From: Cellvibrionales bacterium
Lineage (GTDB): Bacteria; Pseudomonadota; Gammaproteobacteria; Pseudomonadales; UBA7434
DNA length: 7,186 nt
Assembly (NCBI GenBank): GCA_018668095.1
Contig: JABIQF010000013.1
Coordinates: 1-7,186, forward strand
Reading direction: 5' to 3'
Shown here one piece after another: positions 1 through 6,419 of the stretch (within the stretch, counting starts at the first letter, position 1; each line of letters starts with the position of its first letter). A program made the position numbers and the translations under genes. The notes beneath the pieces are model-generated. The model did not search any database, was not told where the DNA came from, and was given only the letters and a program-made list of their open reading frames with translations.

Positions 1-83
1 GAGATGCACCCGTCGTGGTTAAGCTTCGCCGTTAAGCTTACGGCATTTTTTGGTTACTTTTTGTTGCTGTAGACAAAAAGTGA

Positions 84-106
84 CTGGCTGTCGGGCCACC
101 CCCGAC
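84..106. repeat. Copy 1 of a 23-bp GC-rich hairpin repeat
   Basis: This 23-bp unit matches 189-211 at 21 of 23 positions; it differs only at its 5th and 12th bases. It contains a perfect hairpin: GTCGGG (90-95), loop CCACC, CCCGAC (101-106). Its GC content stands out sharply from the AT-rich surroundings. No T-tract follows on either strand, so a simple intrinsic terminator is unlikely. Confidence 0.7.
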
Positions 107-188
107 GGTCTTGATTGAAAACTCAAGCAAACAAACTAAAAACCCAAAATATAAGAATACGATCAGATAGAGCCTAAAGATCTAGACT

Positions 189-213
189 CTGGTTGTCGGC
201 CCACCCCCGACAA
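189..213. repeat. Copy 2 of the GC-rich hairpin repeat, just downstream of yehS
   Basis: This is the second copy of the unit at 84-106. Its hairpin is TTGTCGG (193-199), loop CCCACCC, CCGACAA (207-213), a perfect 7-bp stem that can extend past a bulged A to GG/CC. It starts only about 10 bases after the yehS stop codon when read on the minus strand, so it could protect or shape the 3' end of the yehS mRNA. It lacks the U-tract of a classic terminator, so that role is only an inference. Confidence 0.65.
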
Positions 214-221
214 ACCTGAAT

Positions 222-716
222 CTACCATTCAAATTCCGGCGGCACCGTACCTTCTTCATCCTTCCGAAGCTCAATCTGCAAACCCTGCAAAAAATTCCTC
301 AACACTTGATCCTTACAAACTCGAAAATGCTTATGATCGGCCTTACGAAAAAACGCACTCAACTCATGTTTACTTAAACGAAAACCCGCCAAACTCAGCG
401 TCTGCAAAACATCCTCAGCCTTCATATTAAGCGCAATCTTTAACTTCATAAAAATAATATTATTATTCAGCTTCTTCTCAGGCACCGGCTGATCACCATC
501 ACGCTTGCCGCGCTTATCAACAATCAAACCATTCAAAAACGTCGCCATTAACGTATCACTGCAACTTTTATAATCATCATGATCGTCTTTTTTTAACCAA
601 GCACTAATTTGCTCACGCGTCACTTCACAACCCGCCAACCCAAACAGAGCCACCATTTTATTATCATTAAAATCAAAAATGTAGCGTGCGCGGCGTAAAA
701 TATCGTTATTGGTCAT
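222..716 (-). CDS. yehS: DUF1456 family protein, YehS-like
   Basis: This 164-residue protein matches the length and pattern of E. coli YehS (DUF1456), whose function is not established; it is a small soluble cytoplasmic protein. It is an internal duplication. Residues 3-70 and 84-151 share the scheme NN-x-I ... LAG ... (I/L)SA(W/F) ... K-x-DH ... C-x-D ... FL-x-GL, separated by a charged linker with KRGKRDGDQ. There is no signal peptide or membrane segment. The ATG at 716 follows GAGAAG and six T, a usable ribosome-binding site. It stands alone, about 220 bp from the patatin-like gene on the same strand, with a likely terminator between them, and is followed by the hairpin repeat at 189-213. 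The family assignment is strong; a role cannot be given. Confidence 0.92.
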   Translation of the reverse strand: MTNNDILRRARYIFDFNDNKMVALFGLAGCEVTREQISAWLKKDDHDDYKSCSDTLMATFLNGLIVDKRGKRDGDQPVPEKKLNNNIIFMKLKIALNMKAEDVLQTLSLAGFRLSKHELSAFFRKADHKHFRVCKDQVLRNFLQGLQIELRKDEEGTVPPEFEW

Positions 717-800
717 AAAAAACTTCTCAGCATAGTATGTTCTAATTTATATCGATATTTTACGTTAATAACGAGAGAAGTAGATAAACATTTAAAGGGG

Positions 801-831
801 TTAATACCATCCTTAAACAGCTTTAAGTCAA
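801..831 (-). promoter_or_regulatory. Weak candidate promoter for yehS
   Basis: Read on the minus strand, TTGACT (831-826) is followed after 19 bases by TATTAA (806-801). The -35 box is good, but the spacer is longer than the usual 16-18, so this is only a weak sigma-70 candidate. It would give a leader of about 80 nt before the yehS ATG. The rest of 717-890 shows no better promoter and no convincing gene. Confidence 0.22.
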
Positions 832-893
832 TGTAAGACAATGATTTTTTCAAGTTCTTTAGGGGGTAGAGCTTAAAAGTAATGCTTAGCAAT

Positions 894-931
894 ATAAAAA
901 TCACGGACGACTTTAACTGACAGGACGTCCG
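894..931 (-). terminator. Candidate intrinsic terminator of the SDR-SDR-patatin operon
   Basis: On the minus strand, seven bases after the patatin-like gene stop codon, CGGACG (931-926) pairs with CGTCCG (909-904) around a 16-nt loop. TGATTTTTATATT follows, with the run of T at 900-896. A GC-rich stem plus T-tract in the right place and direction fits a Rho-independent terminator. The 6-bp stem and large loop make it a moderate candidate only. Confidence 0.5.
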
Positions 932-937
932 CAAAAA

Positions 938-2011
938 CTATCTCAACGGCTCAACAACACTCGCAATATCACCCGACTCAGCCAAACGAATAAACGCCTC
1001 GCCCAGCTCATTGCTTCTCTCTTTGGCCACAGTCCAGCGACGAACACGTTCACTGTCATTATTTTTGAATTGATAGAAATCCTGTCTATCAGGAATCTTG
1101 CCGCCGGGAAGCGACGCCACATACTCGTCACTCGGGCCAATAAGCACGGTATTATCCAATTGCTCGGCAGACACTTTACGCCATGGCGCAAACTTATCGA
1201 ACCAACCCTCGGTTAAATGGGTATAAAAATGTGGATACAATATTAAGCCCTGCTTAATATCAACAAGATTACTCGGCAAGGGATGATAATCCAGTAAACC
1301 ACCATCGCGATAAACGCCTGGCTTTGCCCCAGCGATATCTGTTACACCATGCATCACAGCAGGTATTGATCCTGACGACAAAACAGCCGGAATAAGACTC
1401 TCTTCATTGAGGGCAACATATCGTGTAGTGAAATTATCGATACCGCTAAAAGTATTTACAGGATTACCCGTATAAAAAACGGTACGCTCAAAGGTATTAC
1501 GAAGATTTTGACGACTTAACATAGAAAGAAAAAGCGCTTTTATCATCGCTAATTTCTGTAGCGTTTCATTATGACTACCTAACAAGCCATTACAGCGAAC
1601 ACTCGCACAATGATAATTAAAACGAGGATTGTATAGAATTTCAGGAATGTTTTTTTCGTTTAAGAATGCGTTTAAAATACGACGCGTTTCAATATCCACT
1701 TTATCAGCAGAAATGTCATCGCCGTAATATTGATGAATATAGGCATCAGCAAGTTGAGTCATCGCCTCGGCAGGATGACTTTGCGCAGCGGCGGCTAATT
1801 TAAAAGCACCAACTGAAGTGCCAAATAAATCAATCGGCTGATCACTATTAACTAACCACTCAGAAAATATGGCTTTATCTAATCCATATATCGTTAACCA
1901 CTTGGCCGCACCTGACGCACCAAAAATTGCACTGACATGTTGCGGTGACAATCCATTGTTTTTAATCTGACTGTATGCGGATGCACCCGCTAAAATTTTA
2001 ATAGGGTTCAT
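938..2011 (-). CDS. Patatin-like phospholipase/hydrolase
   Basis: Predicted serine lipid acyl hydrolase of 357 residues. Patatin-type enzymes use a Ser-Asp dyad: here Ser66 lies in the nucleophile elbow GTSVG (64-68) and Asp236 in YRDGG (234-238). LSSGSIPAVM (211-220) resembles the conserved helix before the Asp region. The usual glycine-rich oxyanion loop (GGGxR/KG) is replaced by GASGAAKW (31-38). No signal peptide or clear membrane helix is seen, so a cytoplasmic or peripheral site is inferred. I chose the ATG at 2011, seven bases after the stop codon of the upstream SDR gene, which suggests translational coupling. An in-frame ATG at 2038 would give 366 residues and a 20-bp overlap, but has no ribosome-binding site. 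It is the last gene of a three-gene operon. The substrate is unknown. Confidence 0.85.
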   Translation of the reverse strand: MNPIKILAGASAYSQIKNNGLSPQHVSAIFGASGAAKWLTIYGLDKAIFSEWLVNSDQPIDLFGTSVGAFKLAAAAQSHPAEAMTQLADAYIHQYYGDDISADKVDIETRRILNAFLNEKNIPEILYNPRFNYHCASVRCNGLLGSHNETLQKLAMIKALFLSMLSRQNLRNTFERTVFYTGNPVNTFSGIDNFTTRYVALNEESLIPAVLSSGSIPAVMHGVTDIAGAKPGVYRDGGLLDYHPLPSNLVDIKQGLILYPHFYTHLTEGWFDKFAPWRKVSAEQLDNTVLIGPSDEYVASLPGGKIPDRQDFYQFKNNDSERVRRWTVAKERSNELGEAFIRLAESGDIASVVEPLR

Positions 2012-2018
2012 AACAATA

Positions 2019-2783
2019 CTAAAGTGTGTAACCTCCATCGACTACAATACATTCGCCACTGGTATAACTCGATGCATCAGAGACCAAATACAAAACGGTT
2101 CCAGCCATCTCTTGCGGCTCAGCATGTCGTCCCATCGGTACTTCTTTCATCGCAGCATCATAAATATTTTTATCATTAAATAAAGCACCTGCAAATTTCG
2201 TTTTTGTAAAACCCGGTAACAATGCATTCACGCGTATGCCGTGTTGAGCACATTCTTTCGCAAACGCTTTTGTCATATTAACCACGGCTGCTTTAGTAAT
2301 TGAATAAATACCTTGATAAAGACCTGGCTGAATAGCATTAACGGATGCAGTATTCACAATAGCGCCACCACCACCTTCACGCATTAATCGCCCGGCTTCG
2401 ACCGACATGAAAAAATACCCGCGAATATTGACATCTACCGTTTTTGTATAGGCTGCAAGATCCGTATCTAAAATATCGCCAAAGTATGGGTTAGCAGCCG
2501 CGTTATTAACAAGAATATCTAACTTACCATGCTGCGCTTTAATATGAGAAAAAATCTGACTAATGTCATCTATATTACCAACATGGCATGCAAAGGCTTC
2601 TGCACTACCGCCAGCTTCTTTAATCGCATTAGCTACTAACTCGCAGCCATCAATTTTTCGACTTGAGACAATAACATGAGCGCCTTGCTCGGCGAGTAAT
2701 TTTGCAATTGATTCGCCAATACCACGACTTGCACCGGTCACTAAGGCTACCTTACCCGTCAAATCAAATATTTTTGTACCCAT
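2019..2783 (-). CDS. SDR family oxidoreductase, FabG/DHRS4-like, probably NADP(H)-dependent
   Basis: Classical short-chain dehydrogenase of 254 residues, reducing a carbonyl or oxidising an alcohol on an unidentified substrate. Seen in order: the cofactor motif TGASRGIG (16-23); SSRK at the end of beta-2, with Arg42 favouring NADP(H); NNAA (93-96), a variant of NNAG; Asn119; catalytic Ser147; Tyr160 and Lys164 in YSITK; and the C-terminal VDGGYTL. The sequence resembles a Pseudomonas SDR group related to mammalian DHRS4 and beta-ketoacyl reductases. The start is the ATG at 2783, nine bases after GGAG (2796-2793); a TTG at 2798 is in frame but sits on that ribosome-binding site. It lies 43 bp downstream of the first SDR gene and just before the patatin-like gene, so the three are probably co-transcribed. 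Confidence 0.9.
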   Translation of the reverse strand: MGTKIFDLTGKVALVTGASRGIGESIAKLLAEQGAHVIVSSRKIDGCELVANAIKEAGGSAEAFACHVGNIDDISQIFSHIKAQHGKLDILVNNAAANPYFGDILDTDLAAYTKTVDVNIRGYFFMSVEAGRLMREGGGGAIVNTASVNAIQPGLYQGIYSITKAAVVNMTKAFAKECAQHGIRVNALLPGFTKTKFAGALFNDKNIYDAAMKEVPMGRHAEPQEMAGTVLYLVSDASSYTSGECIVVDGGYTL

Positions 2784-2792
2784 GAATCTAAA

Positions 2793-2796
2793 CTCC
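2793..2796 (-). promoter_or_regulatory. Ribosome-binding site fixing the start of the second SDR gene
   Basis: GGAG lies nine bases before the ATG at 2783. It overlaps the alternative upstream TTG codon at 2798, so it argues for the shorter 254-residue protein, which also matches the usual SDR start just before the TGxxxGxG strand. Confidence 0.65.
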
Positions 2797-2826
2797 AAAA
2801 GTGATATTGGCTAAAAAATTTATCTA

Positions 2827-3612
2827 TTATTTACGTGTAATAACCCACTGATAAAGATTTGTCGATAAACGCTTTAATCCCCAATGAAGCCAACTTGTTT
2901 TATGTGGTAGCAACATAAACTGATTATTTTTTACTGCTGTCACTATTTTTTCGGCAATATCATCGGCTGTCACCGTTGATTTTTCCATTTCTCGATCAAT
3001 CACTTCTTGCTGACCTTCTTTAGCATTCATCAACGACTCTGATAAATTGGTACGGAATAAGCTAGGACACACCACCGTAACGCCAATATTTTTATGCTTC
3101 AATTCTGCACGTAGCATTTCTGACAACGAAACCACAGCGGCTTTTGATGCACTATAACTCGTCATGGTGGGTATGGTAATTAAACCCGCAATCGATGCGA
3201 CATTAACAATATGACCGCCACCCTGCTCTTTAAACGTCCGCGTAAAAATTGAGCAGCCACGTACTACTCCCATTAAATTAATATCCATTGCTCGCTGCCA
3301 TTCAACCATTGGCACACGATCGATAGTGCCTAACGCAGAAACTATACCGGCATTATTAATTAACACGTCAATTTGCGTCCACTCTTCAAGACAGCGATCA
3401 TGCAGCGCTTGGATATCTTCACTATTGGCCACATTGCAATGCTGGAAAAAAGCTTGGCTTCCTAATGCTTTAATTTCTTCAACAGTTTCATCGCCACGCT
3501 CTTGGTTAATATCGGCAACTGCTACCCACCACCCTTTACGAGCAAATGCTAAGGCCGTCGCCTTACCAAGACCACTACTTGCACCGGTAATCACTACTGT
3601 TTTTTTATTCAT
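2827..3612 (-). CDS. SDR family oxidoreductase, probably NAD(H)-dependent, with a C-terminal tail
   Basis: Classical short-chain dehydrogenase of 261 residues. Visible motifs are TGASSGLG (9-16), Asp34 in VADIN at the end of beta-2, which favours NAD(H), NNAG (86-89), Asn112, catalytic Ser140 in VNVAS, and Tyr153/Lys157 in YSASK. The C-terminal part (about 232-261) departs from the core fold and is rich in Trp, Leu, Lys and Arg, as in SDRs that touch membranes or form special dimers. The start is uncertain: the ATG at 3636 gives 269 residues without a ribosome-binding site, while the ATG at 3612 has a weak GAAG nine bases upstream and puts the Rossmann strand at the usual distance. It is the first gene of the operon with the second SDR and the patatin-like protein. 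The substrate is unknown. Confidence 0.88.
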   Translation of the reverse strand: MNKKTVVITGASSGLGKATALAFARKGWWVAVADINQERGDETVEEIKALGSQAFFQHCNVANSEDIQALHDRCLEEWTQIDVLINNAGIVSALGTIDRVPMVEWQRAMDINLMGVVRGCSIFTRTFKEQGGGHIVNVASIAGLITIPTMTSYSASKAAVVSLSEMLRAELKHKNIGVTVVCPSLFRTNLSESLMNAKEGQQEVIDREMEKSTVTADDIAEKIVTAVKNNQFMLLPHKTSWLHWGLKRLSTNLYQWVITRK

Positions 3613-3661
3613 ATTAGATGACTTCGCTATTGGCATAATTGGGCAACAAAACGGATAACAG

Positions 3662-3691
3662 ATATTAAAAGCAACACGCCTTAAACATCAA
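3662..3691 (-). promoter_or_regulatory. Candidate sigma-70 promoter of the SDR-SDR-patatin operon
   Basis: On the minus strand, TTGATG (3691-3686) is followed after 18 bases by TAATAT (3667-3662). Each box differs from consensus by one or two bases. Transcription would begin near 3655, leaving about 43 nt before the ATG at 3612 but only about 19 nt before the ATG at 3636. No clear operator was recognised next to it. Confidence 0.45.
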
Positions 3692-3845
3692 GTTATCATG
3701 CATTTATTTTGAATAAAGGGCAAACCCATAGGAATACTTGTTAGGTTTTTATCATTGCTTTTCTAATATGAATTTAAGAGCGCGACCATGAGAATACACA
3801 CGACTTTAGTGACTTCAATTTTCTGGTTATTATAAATTTCTATTA

Positions 3846-3877
3846 ATATTAATTACTGTTTATTAATAATTTAATAT
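3846..3877. repeat. AT-only inverted repeat between the MFS gene and the SDR operon
   Basis: ATATTAATTA (3846-3855) pairs with TAATTTAATAT (3867-3877) apart from one bulged base, around an 11-nt loop. The surrounding 3836-3878 is almost entirely A and T. It lies 30-60 bases downstream of the MFS stop codon and upstream of the SDR operon promoter, so it could be a weak 3'-end structure or a bent/UP-like region. AT-only hairpins are common by chance in such DNA. The rest of 3692-3906 shows nothing else recognisable. Confidence 0.35.
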
Positions 3878-3906
3878 ACCCGCCAATGTAAAAAGACATA
3901 TCACAA

Positions 3907-5085
3907 TTAAACCGGCACTTTTCCAATAAGCACTTCATTGCCTTCACTCGGATTAACAGGAATGTTTTGCGCCAATATAAGACTAACAACCACCATAGCC
4001 GCACCTATTAAGAAAACGGCCGATGGCGATACAAGCCATATTAAGCCAAAGATAACAGGAATAACGACAGCCGCAATATGATTAATAGTGAACGCAACAC
4101 CAGCTGTAGAAGCCATATCGGCTGGGTCTGCTATCTTTTGAAAATAAGTTTTAATGGCAATGGCTAACGAAAAGAATAAATGATCAAGTATATAAAGTGC
4201 GGCAGCCCACTTAGCGTCAGAAACAAAGGCATAAGCCGTAAAGACACAAATTAAGCCACAGTACTCAAAGGTGAGTGCTCGACGCTCTCCAACTTTTCCT
4301 ACCCAAGCCCCAATGCGCTCAGCAAACGCCCAGTTAAAAAGATGATTCACTAAATAAAGCGCGGCGATATCACTCACATCATAGCCAAACTTTTCTACCA
4401 TTAAAAAACCAGCAAAAACGACGAATATTTGTCTACGGGCGCCTCCCATAAACGTTAGCGCATAATAAAGCCAATAGCGTTTTCGCATTAGCAAATGCTT
4501 ACGCTGTACCGTATGGCCTTCAAATTTTGGAAACGCCACCCACATTAGAAGTACCAGCCCGACACAAGCACCACCACCTATTAAATACAGGGTTTCAAAG
4601 GACAGTGAAAGATAACGCTCAGAAAGCCATAAGCTGCTATAAACCACTAACGAAGCCATTGAGCCGTAACCAATCATTTTACCTAACGCCGCCGGTGCCT
4701 CTTCTTTAGTGAGCCACTGTAAAGATAATGACTGCTTGATGGTCTCAAAATAATGGAAGCCTGTAGACATTAATAAGGTGGTGAGATAAAGCCCAACAAC
4801 GGACGGAAAATAACCGGTTAACGCCACACCTATTCCCATCATCGCTAAAGCAACATAGGCTAGTGTTTGCTCTTTCACTAATAAAAGAACCAACACCGCA
4901 GTAAAGGCTAAGAACCCAGGGATTTCTCGAATACTCTGCAACATACCAATTTCAGCACCGGTAAACGCTGCTCGCTCTATCACAAAGTTATTCAGCAGCG
5001 CCATCCAGGTGGCAAAGGCAATAGGCAAAGACACCGACATTAACAGTAAAAGGTTAGTGGGGGTTTGCCATGTTTTTTTTATCAC
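3907..5085 (-). CDS. MFS transporter, substrate unknown
   Basis: Inner-membrane permease of 392 residues with about 12 hydrophobic segments, the hallmark length and topology of the major facilitator superfamily. Approximate helices are 12-32, 53-70, 75-92, 96-112, 136-153, 164-185, a basic central loop 186-205, then 206-230, 236-254, 270-289, 294-312, 328-350 and 353-372. ERIGAWVGKVGERRA (256-270) matches the position of the conserved cytoplasmic loop between helices 8 and 9. No motif reveals the cargo. The start is a GTG at 5085: an in-frame TAA lies five codons upstream, and AAGG precedes the GTG by ten bases; the next ATG is at residue 16 and would cut helix 1. It appears to be a single-gene unit; a gap of about 290 bp separates it from the SDR operon. 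Confidence 0.85.
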   Translation of the reverse strand: MIKKTWQTPTNLLLLMSVSLPIAFATWMALLNNFVIERAAFTGAEIGMLQSIREIPGFLAFTAVLVLLLVKEQTLAYVALAMMGIGVALTGYFPSVVGLYLTTLLMSTGFHYFETIKQSLSLQWLTKEEAPAALGKMIGYGSMASLVVYSSLWLSERYLSLSFETLYLIGGGACVGLVLLMWVAFPKFEGHTVQRKHLLMRKRYWLYYALTFMGGARRQIFVVFAGFLMVEKFGYDVSDIAALYLVNHLFNWAFAERIGAWVGKVGERRALTFEYCGLICVFTAYAFVSDAKWAAALYILDHLFFSLAIAIKTYFQKIADPADMASTAGVAFTINHIAAVVIPVIFGLIWLVSPSAVFLIGAAMVVVSLILAQNIPVNPSEGNEVLIGKVPV

Positions 5086-5129
5086 GAATCGATAACCTTA
5101 ACGAAAATAATTTAAATCTCAGTAGCGAA

Positions 5130-5260
5130 TCACTGCTGCGCATACTCTCTACCAAGCAATATATAAACAGAAGGCAGTACGATCAATATAAATATCGTCT
5201 CTATTAACATTCCTAGCACTAATACCAAACCCATAAGAATCTTACATCAGCACCAAGCAT
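5130..5260 (-). pseudogene. Remnant of the C-terminal end of an RND/MMPL-type permease
   Basis: Between ald and the MFS gene, the minus strand encodes an intact 34-codon stretch (ATG at 5234 to TGA at 5130) containing GMLIETIFILIVLPSVY and ending LLGREYAQQ. This looks like the last membrane helix of RND or MMPL exporters: a G-x-L-I-(D/E)-T helix, then LP and an LLGR-like end. Just upstream, in another frame, MLGADVR (5260-5240) resembles the loop before that helix. Joining the two needs a single-base frameshift near 5240. Nothing upstream of 5260 looks like the rest of a gene of about 800-1000 residues; ald occupies that space. I infer a deletion remnant. A short membrane peptide translated from the ATG at 5234 is possible, but its ribosome-binding site is poor. 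Confidence 0.55.
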
Positions 5261-5280
5261 ATTTTTATGACTATGAGTCC

Positions 5281-6405
5281 TTAGCCCGCAGCCATTAGCA
5301 AAACTTTTGGATTACCGTAATCATAAGAGAGTACATCGGCCACCGCCTTATAAGTCACCTTACCTTGATGGACATTTAAGCCATTGAGTAAGTGAGCATC
5401 ATCCAGCAATGCTTGTTTAACCCCTTTATTGGCTAACGCCAATGCAAACGGTAACGTGGCATTGGTTAAGGCCATTGTTGATGTACGAGCAACGCCGCCA
5501 GGCATATTGGCAACACAGTAGTGAACCACCTCATCGACAACATAAGTAGGCTGCTCATGCGTGGTTGCTTTCGACGTTTCAAAGCAGCCACCTTGGTCAA
5601 TAGCTACATCAACCACCACAGCGCCCTTTTTCATTTTACTGATAATGGCTCTTGTTAATAACTTTGGCGCAGCAGCCCCAGGAATCAAGACCGCCCCTAT
5701 CACCAAATCGGCTTCTAGCGAGTATTGCTCAATCGATTCTGCCGTAGAGTAAATACAACGTAACTGACCCGAGAACTCAACATCGAGTTGACGCAGACGA
5801 GGCAATGAACGATCCAATATAGTGACATCAGCACCCATGCCAATCGCCATTCTGGCCGCTTGTGTACCCACAACGCCACCGCCAATAATCAATACTTTAG
5901 CGGGCGCAACACCGGGCACGCCACCTAGCAAACTGCCTAAACCGCCCTGCGCCTTTTCTAAATGATGCGCACCCGCTTGAATAGACATACGACCCGCCAC
6001 CTCTGACATAGGCGCCAATAATGGCAACCCTGCCTGATTATCGGTAACTGTCTCATAGGCAATACAGGTTGCACCTGATTCAACTAACAATTGGGTTTGC
6101 TTTGGATCTGGCGCTAAGTGCAAATAGGTAAATAAAACTTGACCGGCGCGCAACATTTTGCATTCGTTAGGCTGAGGCTCTTTGACCTTAATAATCATAT
6201 CTGCCGCTGCAAAAATCTCCTCTGCGGTATCAACAATACTTGCGCCTGCCGCAAGGTATTCTTCATTATCAAAACCAATTTCCGCGCCACCATTATTCTC
6301 AACTAACACCTCATGCCCATTCACCACAAGCTCACGCACACCACCAGGGGTTAAACCTATTCGGTATTCATGATTTTTAATCTCTTTAGGAACGCCAATT
6401 AACAT
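5281..6405 (-). CDS. ald: Alanine dehydrogenase
   Basis: NAD-dependent L-alanine dehydrogenase (EC 1.4.1.1), interconverting L-alanine and pyruvate plus ammonium in the cytoplasm, so it links amino-acid catabolism with nitrogen assimilation. The 374-residue length is normal. Residues known from characterised enzymes are at their expected numbers: Arg15 and Lys75 (substrate), His96 and Asp270 (catalysis), and Ser134 (cofactor region). The N-terminal MLIGVPKEIKNHEYR is the family signature. The Rossmann motif GGGVVG is at 175-180, with Asp198 at the end of beta-2 for NAD. NMPGGVARTST (300-310) is also typical. The start is the ATG at 6405 because AAGAGGTGA precedes it by five bases; a GTG at 6414 lies inside that site. 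It is divergent from lrp, whose product is the likely regulator. No terminator hairpin is visible after the stop. Confidence 0.97.
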   Translation of the reverse strand: MLIGVPKEIKNHEYRIGLTPGGVRELVVNGHEVLVENNGGAEIGFDNEEYLAAGASIVDTAEEIFAAADMIIKVKEPQPNECKMLRAGQVLFTYLHLAPDPKQTQLLVESGATCIAYETVTDNQAGLPLLAPMSEVAGRMSIQAGAHHLEKAQGGLGSLLGGVPGVAPAKVLIIGGGVVGTQAARMAIGMGADVTILDRSLPRLRQLDVEFSGQLRCIYSTAESIEQYSLEADLVIGAVLIPGAAAPKLLTRAIISKMKKGAVVVDVAIDQGGCFETSKATTHEQPTYVVDEVVHYCVANMPGGVARTSTMALTNATLPFALALANKGVKQALLDDAHLLNGLNVHQGKVTYKAVADVLSYDYGNPKVLLMAAG

Positions 6406-6410
6406 TGCTA

Positions 6411-6419
6411 TCACCTCTT
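6411..6419 (-). promoter_or_regulatory. Strong ribosome-binding site of ald
   Basis: AAGAGGTGA, close to a full match to the 16S rRNA 3' end, lies five bases before the ATG at 6405. It includes the alternative GTG start at 6414, which it therefore rules out. The strength suggests ald is well translated when transcribed. Confidence 0.75.

Larger units (their letters stand above)
1..213. repeat. Hairpin-rich intergenic repeat element
   Basis: This gene-free left edge is built from inverted repeats. TAAGCTT (20-26) pairs with AAGCTTA (34-40), and TTAAGCTT also occurs as a direct repeat at 19 and 32. GTTACTTTTTGT (53-64) pairs with ACAAAAAGTGAC (73-84), 11 of 12 positions plus one G-T wobble, around an 8-nt loop. 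Two further GC-rich hairpins (90-106 and 193-213) are copies of each other. The stretch between them (about 112-190) is A-rich and shows nothing recognisable. The arrangement resembles the short hairpin repeats scattered between genes in many gammaproteobacteria, but I cannot name the family. The left end runs off the window, so the full unit is not visible. No transposase is present. Confidence 0.6.

Noticed and set aside
1..72. An open frame from the left edge, with ATG at 4, ending at TAG 70-72
   Set aside because: It runs through the inverted repeats and could encode at most 22 residues from the ATG. Any open frame is more simply a by-product of the repeat; the upstream part is outside the window.
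84..213. Possible CRISPR array from the two 23-bp repeats
   Set aside because: There are only two copies, the interval is 105 bp instead of about 30-40 bp, and no cas gene is present. The hairpin nature fits an intergenic repeat element better.
713..934. A 73-codon minus-strand reading frame between the patatin-like gene and yehS
   Set aside because: It starts with TTG, has no ribosome-binding site, begins inside the likely terminator hairpin, has biased low-complexity composition and matches no family I know. It overlaps the yehS start by four bases but is best explained as non-coding AT-rich DNA.
943..1191. An 82-codon minus-strand reading frame
   Set aside because: It lies wholly inside the patatin-like gene in another frame of the same strand; the gene itself has clear motifs across its length.
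4527..4709. A plus-strand open frame opposite the MFS gene, and similar ones opposite the first SDR (3326-3658) and ald (5561-5752, 6182-6373)
   Set aside because: All are antisense shadows of well-supported minus-strand genes, without ribosome-binding sites or recognisable protein features.
5113..5132. Possible operator-like CAGT...ACTG inverted repeat upstream of the MFS gene
   Set aside because: The stem is only four bases and overlaps the end of the permease remnant; it is expected by chance.
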